Origin: an uncultured Desulfuromusa sp.
GTDB taxonomy: Bacteria; Desulfobacterota; Desulfuromonadia; Desulfuromonadales; Geopsychrobacteraceae
Direction of reading: 5' to 3'
Length of the DNA: 64,000 nucleotides
NCBI RefSeq assembly: GCF_963675815.1
Contig: NZ_OY776574.1
Location: 1,730,001 to 1,794,000, forward strand
Positions within the stretch are counted from its first letter, which is position 1. The number at the start of each line of letters is the position of its first letter. The position numbers were made by a program, and so were the translations under genes. Below are positions 1 to 9,088 of the stretch, piece after piece. A model generated the notes under the pieces. That model did no database searches. It was not told where the DNA came from and saw only the letters and a program-made list of their open reading frames with translations.

Positions 1-1050
1 GATGACCGGGTTATTCGTCCTATTCGTTTTATTGCAGGTCAATGTCAGATGATTGATCAACGCCTGCTGCCGACGGAAGAAGTCTGGCTGACTTATAAAA
101 CCTATCAGGAAGTTGCAGAGGCCATTCGTACGATGGTGGTCCGCGGGGCTCCTGCAATTGGTGTGGCTGCAGCTATCGGAGCCTGGTTTGGTGCGCGGGA
201 TATCGAGACGGAATCGAGCTGGGAATTTTTCCAGCAGTTTGAAAAGATTTGTGCTGTCCTTGCGGCAACCCGTCCAACGGCTGTCAATCTTTTCTGGGCT
301 CTTGAACGGATGAAACATTTTGCCCAATCCAACCTTGATCGCAGTGTTATGGAGCTGAAAATTGGTCTTGAATATGAGGCTTTAGCGATCACTCAGGAAG
401 ATGAAAAGATCAATCGACAGATGGGACAGTATGGTGAATCTTTGCTCGCTGATGGAGCCCGAGTGCTGACCCATTGTAATGCCGGAGCATTGGCAACAGC
501 GGCCTATGGAACGGCACTTGGGGTGATCCGTGCAGCGGTTGAGGCGGGTAAAAATATTTCTGTGATAGCAGATGAAACCCGTCCTTTTCTTCAGGGGGCA
601 CGATTGACCGCCTGGGAGCTGCAAAAAGACAAGATTCCTGTAACCTTGATTTGCGACAACATGGCAGGCTATCTGATGAGCAAGGGGGATATTGACTGCG
701 TTATTGTTGGTGCTGACCGGATCGCAGCCAATGGGGATGTTGCCAATAAAATCGGGACTTACACCGTCGCGGTGCTGGCAAAAGAGCATAATATTCCCTT
801 TTATGTTGCTGCCCCGATTTCGACGATTGATTTAAGTCTGAATGATGGCACGCAGATCCCGATTGAAGAACGGGATGGTCGTGAAATTACTCATTTTAAA
901 GACTTGCAATTGGCGCCGGAAGGAGTCGCTGTCTGCAATCCCGCTTTTGATGTCACTCCACATCGACTGGTGACGGCTATCATTACAGAGCACGGCATTG
1001 TCACTGGTGATTATCAAGTAGAACTTGAAAAAATCGTTAAGCGTCGTTAG
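1..1050 (+). CDS. mtnA: S-methyl-5-thioribose-1-phosphate isomerase, 5' end outside window
   Basis: Isomerises 5-methylthioribose-1-phosphate to methylthioribulose-1-phosphate in the methionine salvage pathway (cytosolic). The frame is open from base 1 and reads DDRVIRPIRFIAGQ before the first in-window ATG at 49. MtnA proteins normally have residues before the LIDQRLLP-type motif, so I treat the gene as cut by the window edge. Family features seen are the VRGAPAIGVAAA motif near residue 32 of the ATG-initiated frame, THCNAGALATA near residue 142, a DETRP motif, the catalytic-region DNMAG, and GADRIAANGDVANKIGT. It stops 11 bp before glnE and is probably co-transcribed with it. The family also contains related sugar-phosphate isomerases (eIF2B-like fold), but the motif match is specific. 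Confidence 0.93.
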   Translation, partial: DDRVIRPIRFIAGQCQMIDQRLLPTEEVWLTYKTYQEVAEAIRTMVVRGAPAIGVAAAIGAWFGARDIETESSWEFFQQFEKICAVLAATRPTAVNLFWALERMKHFAQSNLDRSVMELKIGLEYEALAITQEDEKINRQMGQYGESLLADGARVLTHCNAGALATAAYGTALGVIRAAVEAGKNISVIADETRPFLQGARLTAWELQKDKIPVTLICDNMAGYLMSKGDIDCVIVGADRIAANGDVANKIGTYTVAVLAKEHNIPFYVAAPISTIDLSLNDGTQIPIEERDGREITHFKDLQLAPEGVAVCNPAFDVTPHRLVTAIITEHGIVTGDYQVELEKIVKRR

Positions 1051-1061
1051 AAGGTTTTCGA

Positions 1062-4000
1062 ATGGCTCCTGACCAGAACGAGATAAAGACAAAATTAAAT
1101 CTGTTAGGTGTGGATGATGAAGCTCTGATGATCTGGCTGGACAGGTTTCCCTTGCTTGAGGGTGAAAGGGCGAAAACCAATCTCCATTTAATAGACGAAC
1201 ACCTGCAGGACCGGAACCTTCTGGGGAAAATTCTGACACAGGCTTTAGAATCAGCCGATCCTGACAATGCTTTGAATTTTCTTGAACGGCTCTTGAACGT
1301 TGTTGCCGGGGATCAATTGATCGCTATTCTGAATGATTCCCATCGTTGTCGGCAGCTCTTGACGGTTCTTGGCGGATCTCCTTTTCTGGGAGGTATTCTC
1401 TGCCGCAAAAAGAACTATTTTGAAAATTTGTTCGTTTTCAATGAGATTGATTCCACTTGCGGTGCAACAGAAATGTTGGCCGATTTGCGCAAAGCCATTC
1501 CTGACAGCGCGGACTTTTTAGAATTGCAGATGGGATTGCGGTGCTATAAAGCTGAGCAGATTTTGCGGATCGGCAGTCGCGATCTTTGCGGATTGGCATC
1601 GCTCACAGAGGTGATGAAAGAGCTCTCTGGTCTTGCCGCTGCATGTTTACAGCGAGCCTATGAACTCTGTGGTTTACAATTGCAGAGGGAATACGGTCAG
1701 CCGTGGGAAGGGGATGGTGAAGAACAAGTTCGTATCGCGACCATGACGATTCTCGGGATGGGAAAGTTTGGTGGCGATGAATTGAATTTTTCTTCAGATA
1801 TCGATCTGATCTATTGTTATTCCTCCACGAACGGTGAAACCACCGGTGGCCGTCGAGATGAAAAAATCAGCTTGCATCGTTATTTTGTCAAACTGTCGGA
1901 GTTGATAACCAAAGCATTACATGAGGTGACAAAGGATGGTTTTGTCTTTCGGGTGGATACCGGATTGCGGCCTGATGGCAACAATGGTGACCTGGCTGTT
2001 TCCATCAATGGTGCGGAGGCCTATTACGAATCATGGGGCCAGAGCTGGGAGCGGGCGGCGTTGATTAAAGCACGCCCTGTTGCAGGTGATATTGCTCTGG
2101 GAGAAGAATTGTTGCACCGGCTTAAGCCCTTTATTTACAGGCGTTATCTCGATTTTGGTATGATCGAAGACATCAAATTGATGAAGCAAAAAATTAATAC
2201 CAGTTTGAGTCGTAAACAAGAAGAGGAATTCAATCTCAAGCTGGGCCGGGGAGGAATTCGAGAGATCGAATTTTTCATTCAAACCCAGCAATTGGTGAAT
2301 GCCGGAACCCGACCAAAGTTGCAACAGCGTAATTCTTTGCAGATGTTGCAATTATTGCACGAAGAAGAATTGATTTCAGAAGAAGATCGGCAATCACTCA
2401 AAGACTCCTATCAATTTTTGAGAACAGTTGAACATCGTATCCAGATTGTCCAGGAACAACAGACCCATTCATTGCCGAAAAACCAGCGTGATCGAGATGT
2501 TCTGGCTCGGCGATGCGGGTTTTCAGGAGGTGAAGATTTCTTTGCTGCTCTCGAACATCAGCGGCAGAAAGTCAGTAGTATTTTTAAAGATTTATTTTAT
2601 TCAGCAGAGGAAGAAGAGCAGGAGGTTCGGCCGGAGGTTGGTTTTGTTTTTGACCGTGAATCTGACCCTGATCTGGTCAAGGATCTCCTTGAAGAAAAAG
2701 GGTTTACCAATCCCGATGCAGCCTATGACAGCCTGCTGCTGTTGCGTGATGGAGAACCGGATAAACGGTTGACACGACGCGGTCGCCGTTGTCTGGAAAA
2801 GTTGGCACCACTGCTTATGGGAGAATTGCTTGATTCTCCTAACCCTGATCAGGCGCTGAATAATCTCGAGTCCTTTTTACGTGCCATTCGTGCAAGTAGT
2901 TCTTTTTACTCATTGCTGGTTGAAAATCCGGCGATTGTCAAATTGTTGGTAGCGCTGTTTGGTTCCAGCCAGCTTCTCTCAAGAATTTTTATCCAGCGAC
3001 CTGAACTTCTGGACACAATGGTGTCCCGTTCCTGCGCCGTTGCCGCAAAAGATCGCAGTGAGTTGAGGGTCGATCTTGGTGAGCAAATGGCTCTGGCGGA
3101 AGACTATGAGCTGCAATTGGATGGATTGCGTCGATTCCGGAATGAAGAGTTTTTGCGTATTGCCCTGAATGATCTGGATGGCCAGATGCCGCAGGGAGAG
3201 GGGGCAAAGCAACTGTCTCTGCTTGCGGAAGTCTGTCTGGAACAAGCGTATAAAATGGCCCGGCACGAACTTGCCGGACGTTTTGGTGCTCCATTCCCCG
3301 AAGGTTCCGGTGAGAAGGAAACGGCCTTTGCTATTATCGGCATGGGCAAGTTGGGCGGGTTGGAGTTGAATTATCACTCAGATCTGGACATTATTTTTAT
3401 TTATGAGGAGGAGGGGGAAACCCGACCTGTTGCGGAAACCTCTCTTGAGCGGTTTAAGAAAATCAGCAACCGTGAGTACTTTGCCAAGCTGGCACAACGA
3501 ATCATTACGGTATTGACTCTGGCTACGCGCGAGGGGACGGTCTATGCAATTGACACCCGTTTGCGCCCATCGGGGAATCAAGGGCCATTAGTTTCCAGTT
3601 TTTCTGCTTTTAAGCTTTACCATCACGAGTCTGCACAACCCTGGGAACGGCAGGCAATGACCAAAGCCCGGGTCGTATGCGGCCCCGCTGAATTTTCTGA
3701 ACTGTTACAGGATACGATTGCTACGCTGACTTTTGATCGCCCCTTGCCGGATAATCTGCAAAGTGAGATTTACCGTTTAAGGCAGCGCATGGAACAGGAA
3801 AGTGCTCAGGAGGGTGATGACCGCTTTAATATCAAAACCGGTCGTGGTGGAATGGTTGATGTTGAATTTGTGACCCAATATCTGCAGTTGCTGCATGCTG
3901 GAAAGATCAAGGCATTACGTACGCAGAATACGATATCTCTATTGGAATGTCTGGTAGATCATCATATTCTGCCGAAGGATGATGCGGATGTGTTAATTTC

Positions 4001-4247
4001 GGGATATAAGTTTTTGCGTCGGCTGGAAAACAAATTGCGACTTCTCTATGATCAGTCGATTAACGAGCTGTCTGCCCATAACCGTGGTTTCAGAAAGGCC
4101 GCTTATAGCCTGGACTATCGTGGGTCAGAAAAGAAGCGGGAACAGGTATTTCTTGGCGAGTATCAGGATTTAACCGGTAAAATTCGTAACCTTTTAGATA
4201 AATACCTTAAACCAAAAGCGGTTCTTGATGGAGGGAACTTGCTATGA
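1062..4247 (+). CDS. glnE: Bifunctional glutamine synthetase adenylyltransferase/adenylyl-removing enzyme
   Basis: Adenylylates and deadenylylates glutamine synthetase in response to nitrogen status (PII/glutamine), in the cytosol. The 1061-residue product is slightly longer than the usual ~950 and has the expected duplicated architecture. The N-terminal nucleotidyltransferase (adenylyl-removing) carries GMGKFGGDELNFSSDIDLI near residue 232. The C-terminal (adenylylating) copy carries GMGKLGGLELNYHSDLDII near residue 760. Each copy is followed by the matching PII-uridylyltransferase-type helical domain with a GRGGIREIEF / GRGGMVDVEF motif. The start ATG lies 12 bp after the mtnA stop. The stop overlaps the next ATG (ATGA), which indicates translational coupling with the downstream receiver fusion protein. 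Confidence 0.96.
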   Translation: MAPDQNEIKTKLNLLGVDDEALMIWLDRFPLLEGERAKTNLHLIDEHLQDRNLLGKILTQALESADPDNALNFLERLLNVVAGDQLIAILNDSHRCRQLLTVLGGSPFLGGILCRKKNYFENLFVFNEIDSTCGATEMLADLRKAIPDSADFLELQMGLRCYKAEQILRIGSRDLCGLASLTEVMKELSGLAAACLQRAYELCGLQLQREYGQPWEGDGEEQVRIATMTILGMGKFGGDELNFSSDIDLIYCYSSTNGETTGGRRDEKISLHRYFVKLSELITKALHEVTKDGFVFRVDTGLRPDGNNGDLAVSINGAEAYYESWGQSWERAALIKARPVAGDIALGEELLHRLKPFIYRRYLDFGMIEDIKLMKQKINTSLSRKQEEEFNLKLGRGGIREIEFFIQTQQLVNAGTRPKLQQRNSLQMLQLLHEEELISEEDRQSLKDSYQFLRTVEHRIQIVQEQQTHSLPKNQRDRDVLARRCGFSGGEDFFAALEHQRQKVSSIFKDLFYSAEEEEQEVRPEVGFVFDRESDPDLVKDLLEEKGFTNPDAAYDSLLLLRDGEPDKRLTRRGRRCLEKLAPLLMGELLDSPNPDQALNNLESFLRAIRASSSFYSLLVENPAIVKLLVALFGSSQLLSRIFIQRPELLDTMVSRSCAVAAKDRSELRVDLGEQMALAEDYELQLDGLRRFRNEEFLRIALNDLDGQMPQGEGAKQLSLLAEVCLEQAYKMARHELAGRFGAPFPEGSGEKETAFAIIGMGKLGGLELNYHSDLDIIFIYEEEGETRPVAETSLERFKKISNREYFAKLAQRIITVLTLATREGTVYAIDTRLRPSGNQGPLVSSFSAFKLYHHESAQPWERQAMTKARVVCGPAEFSELLQDTIATLTFDRPLPDNLQSEIYRLRQRMEQESAQEGDDRFNIKTGRGGMVDVEFVTQYLQLLHAGKIKALRTQNTISLLECLVDHHILPKDDADVLISGYKFLRRLENKLRLLYDQSINELSAHNRGFRKAAYSLDYRGSEKKREQVFLGEYQDLTGKIRNLLDKYLKPKAVLDGGNLL

Positions 4248-6142
4248 AACAGAAGATATTGGTTATAGATGATGATCGTGATTTGCGCGATTTTTTACAA
4301 CAGGCGTTTTCTGCTGCTGGGTTCCAGGCTGAAACGGTTGATCGTGGCGCCATTGGATTGCGAAAGTTGTTGACGGATGATTTTCAGCTGGTTCTGATTG
4401 ATCTGAATATGCCTGAAATTTCCGGGCCCAATATTTGTCGGGCATTGCGTAAGCATGATAATACCAGAGATCTTCCAGTTGTGATGGTGACCTCCATTTT
4501 TCATAGCCCGGAACAGATCGCCGAAGCCAAAGAAGATTATGGTGCCGATGATTTTCTCCTCAAGCCCTTTACCGGTCAGGATTTACAAAGGCTATTAGAG
4601 CGTTTTTTCACTGCAGATGGAGAGGCAAAAAAAGATCCGACCCCGAAAATTCAGCCTCTTTTCGATTACACCATTCCTTTGCAACTGCAACAACTTTATC
4701 GTGAAAAAGCAACGGGATTACTGCACTTGCAACGGGGAGAAGCAAAAAAAATTATCTATATAAAAGATGGATACCCCATCTTTGCCCGATCCAATGTTTT
4801 AAGTGAGTGCCTGGGCAGGATGTTGGTGAAAGAAGGGGTGATTACTCAAGTTGATTGTGATCAATCGGTAGAACGAAGTACGGAATCGGGGCGTTTACAG
4901 GGGACCGTCCTGATTGAAATGGGACTGTTGACTCCTCATGAAGTTCGGGAAGCATTGATTCGACAGGTAACAAACAAGCTTCTATCTACCTTTGCCTGGA
5001 AAAATGGAACCTATCAATTTATTCCCGGGAAAGATTTTAAAAAAAATGTTACTCAAATTAAACTGACCCCGGCTGCAATAATTATGGAGGGGATTAGCCT
5101 TCACTGGGGGGGGAAACAATTAGATGATTTTCTCTATCCTTTCAACGAAGATTATTTGAAACAGTCCGGCAATCCTCTATACCGGTTTCAGGATATCCAA
5201 TTGAGCAAACGGGGAGAGACCATCTTTAATAGTTGTAAAGGGGTAAAAACGCTGGGCAGTATTCTGGAACAACATCCCCTGGCGCGCCGTGAAATCCAGA
5301 AGATATTGTCGGCGCTGATCATTTCTGAAATGCTGGAACGAAGCACGACTCCGGCATCTGGTGTGATTGATGATGTTCCTGATGATGCAAGGACGGAACT
5401 CATTGACGAAAAGTTACGCCACAAAATACTGGGTGACTATAAACGCATAATGGATTCTGATTATTTTGAGGCGTTGGGACTGGGTCGACAGTGTGGCCCT
5501 GGGGACGCACGAAAAGCTTATTATCATCTGGCGAAAGAATATCATCCCGACCGGTTTCTCGGCAGCGATCTTTCAAATGAAATGCGTACCAAGATCAATG
5601 AAATGTTTCAGTATATAACCCAGGCTTATACGGTTCTAAGTGATGCCGACAGATGCTCCGAATACCTTGATGAATTGGTGAATGGACCAAAGAAATCTAT
5701 TGATATCAGCCAGGTTATCGAGGCGGAAACCTGTTATCAGGAAGGCACTGCTCTGCTTAAGGTGAGGCGGTATAAAGCAGCTTCCAAGGCATTGCAGCGG
5801 GCAATTGAATTGAGTCCGGGGGAGTCAGAGTACATGACTTACTTTGCTCTGGCGTTGTTTAAGTCCGCTCCTGAACAGACGGAGGTTCAGAATCGGGCCA
5901 TGGAAGTTTTGCTGACATCGCGAGAGATTAATCCCGGATTCGATCTGACTCATCTTTATCTTGGACAGGTTTACCAGGCACAGGGGAAGGAGCGGCAGGC
6001 AGAGAAGTCTTTTGAGATGGCGGTGCAAGCCAATCCTTCCTGTACCGAGGCTTTACGTGAATTACGTTTGATGAATCTACGCCGCGAACAGGCCCCCCAA
6101 TCGAAGGGCATGTTTAAGAAATTTATGAAAAAGAAGGATTGA
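4244..6142 (+). CDS. Receiver-PATAN(DUF4388)-DnaJ-TPR fusion protein
   Basis: A 632-residue cytosolic signalling protein with an unusual domain order. Residues 1-120 are a CheY-like receiver: acidic triplet in VIDDDRD, phospho-acceptor Asp in LIDLNMP, conserved Lys in LLKPF. About 140-370 is a DUF4388/PATAN-type region. About 405-475 is a J-domain with an intact HPD triad in AKEYHPDRF near residue 432. From about 490 to 610 there are tetratricopeptide repeats, followed by a basic tail. The ATG overlaps the glnE stop. An intact HPD predicts stimulation of a DnaK-type ATPase, so phosphorylation-controlled chaperone recruitment is a reasonable inference. No experimental role is known to me. Such fusions are typical of Desulfuromonadales and myxobacteria. 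Confidence 0.85.
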   Translation: MKQKILVIDDDRDLRDFLQQAFSAAGFQAETVDRGAIGLRKLLTDDFQLVLIDLNMPEISGPNICRALRKHDNTRDLPVVMVTSIFHSPEQIAEAKEDYGADDFLLKPFTGQDLQRLLERFFTADGEAKKDPTPKIQPLFDYTIPLQLQQLYREKATGLLHLQRGEAKKIIYIKDGYPIFARSNVLSECLGRMLVKEGVITQVDCDQSVERSTESGRLQGTVLIEMGLLTPHEVREALIRQVTNKLLSTFAWKNGTYQFIPGKDFKKNVTQIKLTPAAIIMEGISLHWGGKQLDDFLYPFNEDYLKQSGNPLYRFQDIQLSKRGETIFNSCKGVKTLGSILEQHPLARREIQKILSALIISEMLERSTTPASGVIDDVPDDARTELIDEKLRHKILGDYKRIMDSDYFEALGLGRQCGPGDARKAYYHLAKEYHPDRFLGSDLSNEMRTKINEMFQYITQAYTVLSDADRCSEYLDELVNGPKKSIDISQVIEAETCYQEGTALLKVRRYKAASKALQRAIELSPGESEYMTYFALALFKSAPEQTEVQNRAMEVLLTSREINPGFDLTHLYLGQVYQAQGKERQAEKSFEMAVQANPSCTEALRELRLMNLRREQAPQSKGMFKKFMKKKD

Positions 6143-6255
6143 TGGTATCAATCTGGCTGTAAAATAGCTAATAGACGTCATAAAGATTTGATTTCCTGCA
6201 GCTTGCTGAATCGTCTGTCAAGCAGCCATGCTGCTATTGAGCAAAGGGGTGAAAA

Positions 6256-7101
6256 TTGAAACCTTTTTTTGAGCGTTTTTCTGGAACCGGTTATGTCTGC
6301 GCTCATCGTGGAGCACGGTCAATTGCTCCGGAGAACACCCGCCTGGCGTTTGAAAAAGCCTACTTCAGTGGTGCACACCTCTATGAAACGGATGTTCAGG
6401 CAACGGCAGATGGGGAGCTGATCCTGTTTCACGACCATACCCTTGAGCGAACAACTGATATTTCGATGCAGTCCGCATTTTCTGAACGCAGCCCTTGGCC
6501 TCTCGCAGAATTCACATATGCAGAGTTGCAATCACTGGATGCCGGTTCCTGGTTTATCGGGTCTGATCCTTTTGGAACTATTGCATCCGGAGACGTGCCC
6601 AAAGAACATTTCAGATCAATACGAGGGCAACGGATCCCTCTCTTACGGGATGCCCTGATTGATTGCCGGCACTATGATTTTCCCCTGAATCTGGAAATTA
6701 AAGATCAAACCGGAACCGCTGCCGACACCACAATTGTTTCTCAAGTTATTGAATTAATAAAGCAAACGCAGACAGAGCTCCTGGTTTTGATTTCTTCCTT
6801 TAAGCACGCTTATCTGCGCCAGGTAAAAGAACAGGATGCAACGATTGCAACAGCGGCATTAGTCGAGGGAGCTCATCCGGAATCGCTTCTTTCCTACCTT
6901 CGTGATCTTGATGTGGATGCTTATCATCCCGACCAATTGATTACGGACACTGCATTGGTTCAACAACTGACAAAAAACGGTATGAAGGTAAATCTCTGGA
7001 CCGTCAATGATCTGGAGAGGGCGAACTCTTTTACTGCAGCAGGAGCAACGTTTATTTGCACGGATTGGCCGCAACGTTTGGTGGGACCACGTCAATCTTG
7101 A
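6256..7101 (+). CDS. Glycerophosphodiester phosphodiesterase (GDPD family)
   Basis: Predicted to hydrolyse glycerophosphodiesters to glycerol-3-phosphate and an alcohol. The N-terminus has the family signature AHRGARSIAPENT, in which the His-Arg and Glu-Asn pairs are catalytic or metal-binding residues, followed by YETDVQ and the second histidine in LFHDHTLERTT. A C-terminal NLWTVND motif completes the TIM-barrel signature. No signal peptide is visible, so it is probably cytosolic (UgpQ-like rather than periplasmic GlpQ-like). The start is TTG at 6256, preceded by an AAAGGGGTG ribosome site; no better ATG exists upstream. It stands alone, 114 bp after the receiver fusion gene. Confidence 0.88.
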   Translation: MKPFFERFSGTGYVCAHRGARSIAPENTRLAFEKAYFSGAHLYETDVQATADGELILFHDHTLERTTDISMQSAFSERSPWPLAEFTYAELQSLDAGSWFIGSDPFGTIASGDVPKEHFRSIRGQRIPLLRDALIDCRHYDFPLNLEIKDQTGTAADTTIVSQVIELIKQTQTELLVLISSFKHAYLRQVKEQDATIATAALVEGAHPESLLSYLRDLDVDAYHPDQLITDTALVQQLTKNGMKVNLWTVNDLERANSFTAAGATFICTDWPQRLVGPRQS

Positions 7102-7165
7102 ATTTCATTTGATTTCATGATAGAAGCACACTCCTATTCAAGGTGTCAGTAGAGACAGATCGAAA

Positions 7166-7654
7166 ATGAATATCAATGAGCAAGATCGGCTCTTCATGCA
7201 GGCGGCCCTGGAAGAGGCGACAATTGCAGAAGGTTTAAAAGAAGTTCCGATCGGAGCTGTCGTTGTCCACGATGGTCAGATTATTGGTCGTGGACACAAT
7301 TTGCGTGAAACCAGTAATGATCCGACCACTCATGCCGAGATCATTGCTATTCGGGACGCAGCCAGGAAACTTAACTCCTGGCGTTTGCTTGATTGTACTC
7401 TCTACGTGACCTTGGAACCCTGTGTTATGTGCATGGGAGCGATCATTCTTGCCCGGATTCCTTATCTGGTTTTTGGCTGCCGTGATCCCAAAGTCGGTGC
7501 TGTGGGCTCAATTTACAACCTTGCTGAGGACGAGCGTTTTAACCATCGGGTTGGGGTTCGGGAAGGAGTTCTACAACAGGAGTGCAGTTCCCAGTTGAGT
7601 CATTTTTTTAAAAGGCTACGAGAACAGAAAAAAGAACAAAAAGTTCAAAAATAA
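7166..7654 (+). CDS. tadA: tRNA-specific adenosine(34) deaminase
   Basis: Deaminates adenosine 34 to inosine in tRNA-Arg(ACG). The 162-residue protein has the cytidine/deoxycytidylate deaminase zinc motif: THAEI with the metal-binding His and proton-shuttling Glu near residue 55, and PCVMCMGA supplying the two zinc cysteines near residue 90. The length and the MNINEQDRLFMQAALEEA-type N-terminus fit TadA rather than CMP deaminases. It ends eight bases before a tRNA-Ser gene. Confidence 0.94.
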   Translation: MNINEQDRLFMQAALEEATIAEGLKEVPIGAVVVHDGQIIGRGHNLRETSNDPTTHAEIIAIRDAARKLNSWRLLDCTLYVTLEPCVMCMGAIILARIPYLVFGCRDPKVGAVGSIYNLAEDERFNHRVGVREGVLQQECSSQLSHFFKRLREQKKEQKVQK

Positions 7655-7661
7655 TAAATAC

Positions 7662-7749
7662 GGAGAGGTGTCCGAGAGGCCGAAGGTGACAGACTCGAAA
7701 TCTGTTGTGGCGCAAGCCACCCGGGGTTCGAATCCCCGCCTCTCCGCCA
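7662..7749 (+). tRNA. tRNA-Ser (anticodon CGA)
   Basis: An 88-nt class II tRNA with encoded CCA. The acceptor arm GGAGAGG (7662-7668) pairs with CCTCTCC before the terminal GCCA. The anticodon stem ACAGA (7689-7693) pairs with TCTGT (7701-7705) around loop CTCGAAA, giving anticodon CGA, which reads UCG. The long variable arm (GTGGCGCAAGCCAC) and a standard T-arm GGGGTTCGAATCCCC are present. Its 3' half is the attachment site of the downstream integrated element. Confidence 0.97.
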
Positions 7750-7752
7750 TAA
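7700..7752 (+). repeat. Left attachment repeat (inside tRNA-Ser)
   Basis: The 53-bp left copy of a perfect direct repeat whose other copy is at 12046-12098. It begins with the last base of the anticodon loop and includes the variable arm, T arm, acceptor 3' strand and CCA. Confidence 0.93.
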
Positions 7753-7754
7753 AT

Positions 7755-7796
7755 AACAAGGGGTTAGCTGGTTTCAGCTGACCCCTTGTTTTGTTT
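7755..7796 (+). terminator. Rho-independent terminator after tRNA-Ser
   Basis: A 16-bp stem (7755-7770 with 7775-7790, one G-T wobble) with a GTTT loop is followed by TTGTTT. It lies on the element side of the left attachment repeat, so the element appears to supply a terminator for the tRNA it occupies. A different hairpin terminator follows the right repeat. Confidence 0.85.
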
Positions 7797-7806
7797 AAAT
7801 CTGCTA

Positions 7807-7828
7807 TTGGGTAGCATTTTGGGTAGCA
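7807..7828 (+). repeat. Two direct TTGGGTAGCA repeats, candidate integrase arm sites
   Basis: TTGGGTAGCA occurs at 7807-7816 and 7819-7828. The shared core TGGGTAGCA occurs once more in inverted orientation at the other end of the element (TGCTACCCA, 11935-11943). Short repeats just inside both ends, opposed in orientation, are typical of tyrosine-integrase arm-binding sites. The function is inference. Confidence 0.5.
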
Positions 7829-8026
7829 AATCTTCTTTCAGCATATATCGAGTGCCAAGAACACATTCCGGTCTATTTTTAATGCCTGCATTGCATTTTG
7901 TTGCCGATTTGAAGCGATCTGGCGCTTTCGGTTCAGATATTAGTCAGGTTGTGCTGTTATCGTGAATTGTTTGCATTGGGTTGCTCTATCGTTGTTAATG
8001 AGCGCATACCGAGAGGAGGAATTGTT

Positions 8027-9088
8027 ATGGCTGCAGAGTGGCGGTATATGCCGATATTGAAGTGGAAACAAGGGGAACAGTTGGCTCTCAGGAATCTTTC
8101 TTCTGAGCAATGGAAGGGGATATCTCCGCTTATTGAGTTGGTTGCAATTGATGTTGCGCCAGTTGGGGTGGCGCTTAGAGCGGCGCTGCCTAGTTATTTA
8201 GATAAGGCGGCGGCTAAGATGACCGGCTGTATTCCTGGGCAGGTCCCTGTTTGTGTTGATTCTTGCTACGTGTCGCCCAGTTACCCTCAACAATTGAATT
8301 TGCTGATGAGTATTTGTACTTACCTTCAAAAGAAAAGATCTGTTGACGTGGTTCCCGTAATTCATGCCGCTGAAACAGAGGCTCTGGGAACGCTGTCTGC
8401 TACCCATATTGATTTTCTTAAGGGCCTGCCGTCTGTCGTTCTTAGGCTGAAAATTGGCCAAATCGAACCATCGCAGGTTGACGCTTCCATTGAAGCTTTG
8501 GTTGCTGTGGGGGTAGTAAAGACAAATATTCACCTCCTGATTGATCAGTATTCGTTGGTGGGGCGACAACCTGTGGAATGTATGGGAATTGTGGGGCCGT
8601 ACTTGAATCAAGCAGCAGGGGCAGGCTGTGGGAGTCTTACGGTTGCAGGTGGTTCGTTTCCGGTTAACCTGATGGGGATCGCGCAGGGAGTGAGTGATAT
8701 CCCTCGAGTGGAATGGAAGGTTTGGGAGTTGCTCAAGGGGACAGGCAAGTATCCAGGGTTGAGGTATGCCGACTATGCGGTAACGAACCCTGAACCACCG
8801 CCTGATTTGGATCCAACCAAGATAAACATGTCCATAACAATTCGCTATGCGTCCAACGATTTTTGGCGTCTCTACAAGGGAAGGGGATTTAAGAGCGGGG
8901 TTCCAGGAGAGTACCGAAACCTCTGTGCGTTGTTAGTGATGGACCCTATTTATTCAGGAGGGACGTTTAGTTATGGTGATATGCAATATATGGCAGCTTC
9001 AGGGGGTGGGGAAAAAAACGGGAATCCTATGAGTTGGCGAAAGGAGGCAACAAACCATCACATTGTTTTAACTTCTAGATTATTATAG
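8027..9088 (+). CDS. Beta-family protein (phage T4 beta-protein-like)
   Basis: A 353-residue soluble protein whose N-terminus (YMPILKWKQGE, then ISPLIELVAID) matches the beta-protein family (PF14350 as I recall), found in phages and in bacterial accessory regions. The biochemical function is unknown. I chose ATG 8027 rather than the longer frame from 7949 because GAGAGGAGG lies immediately upstream and the family motif starts at once. Its 3' end overlaps the convergent sce7726-type gene by 31 bp. The names sce7725/sce7726 come from neighbouring loci in Sorangium cellulosum, which fits the two working as a pair. A role in phage defence is inference from its position in the element. Confidence 0.75.
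   Translation: MAAEWRYMPILKWKQGEQLALRNLSSEQWKGISPLIELVAIDVAPVGVALRAALPSYLDKAAAKMTGCIPGQVPVCVDSCYVSPSYPQQLNLLMSICTYLQKKRSVDVVPVIHAAETEALGTLSATHIDFLKGLPSVVLRLKIGQIEPSQVDASIEALVAVGVVKTNIHLLIDQYSLVGRQPVECMGIVGPYLNQAAGAGCGSLTVAGGSFPVNLMGIAQGVSDIPRVEWKVWELLKGTGKYPGLRYADYAVTNPEPPPDLDPTKINMSITIRYASNDFWRLYKGRGFKSGVPGEYRNLCALLVMDPIYSGGTFSYGDMQYMAASGGGEKNGNPMSWRKEATNHHIVLTSRLL

Noticed and set aside
7949..8026. Upstream extension of the beta-family gene from GTG 7949
   Set aside because: No ribosome site there, while ATG 8027 has a strong GAGAGGAGG and the family motif starts immediately after it.
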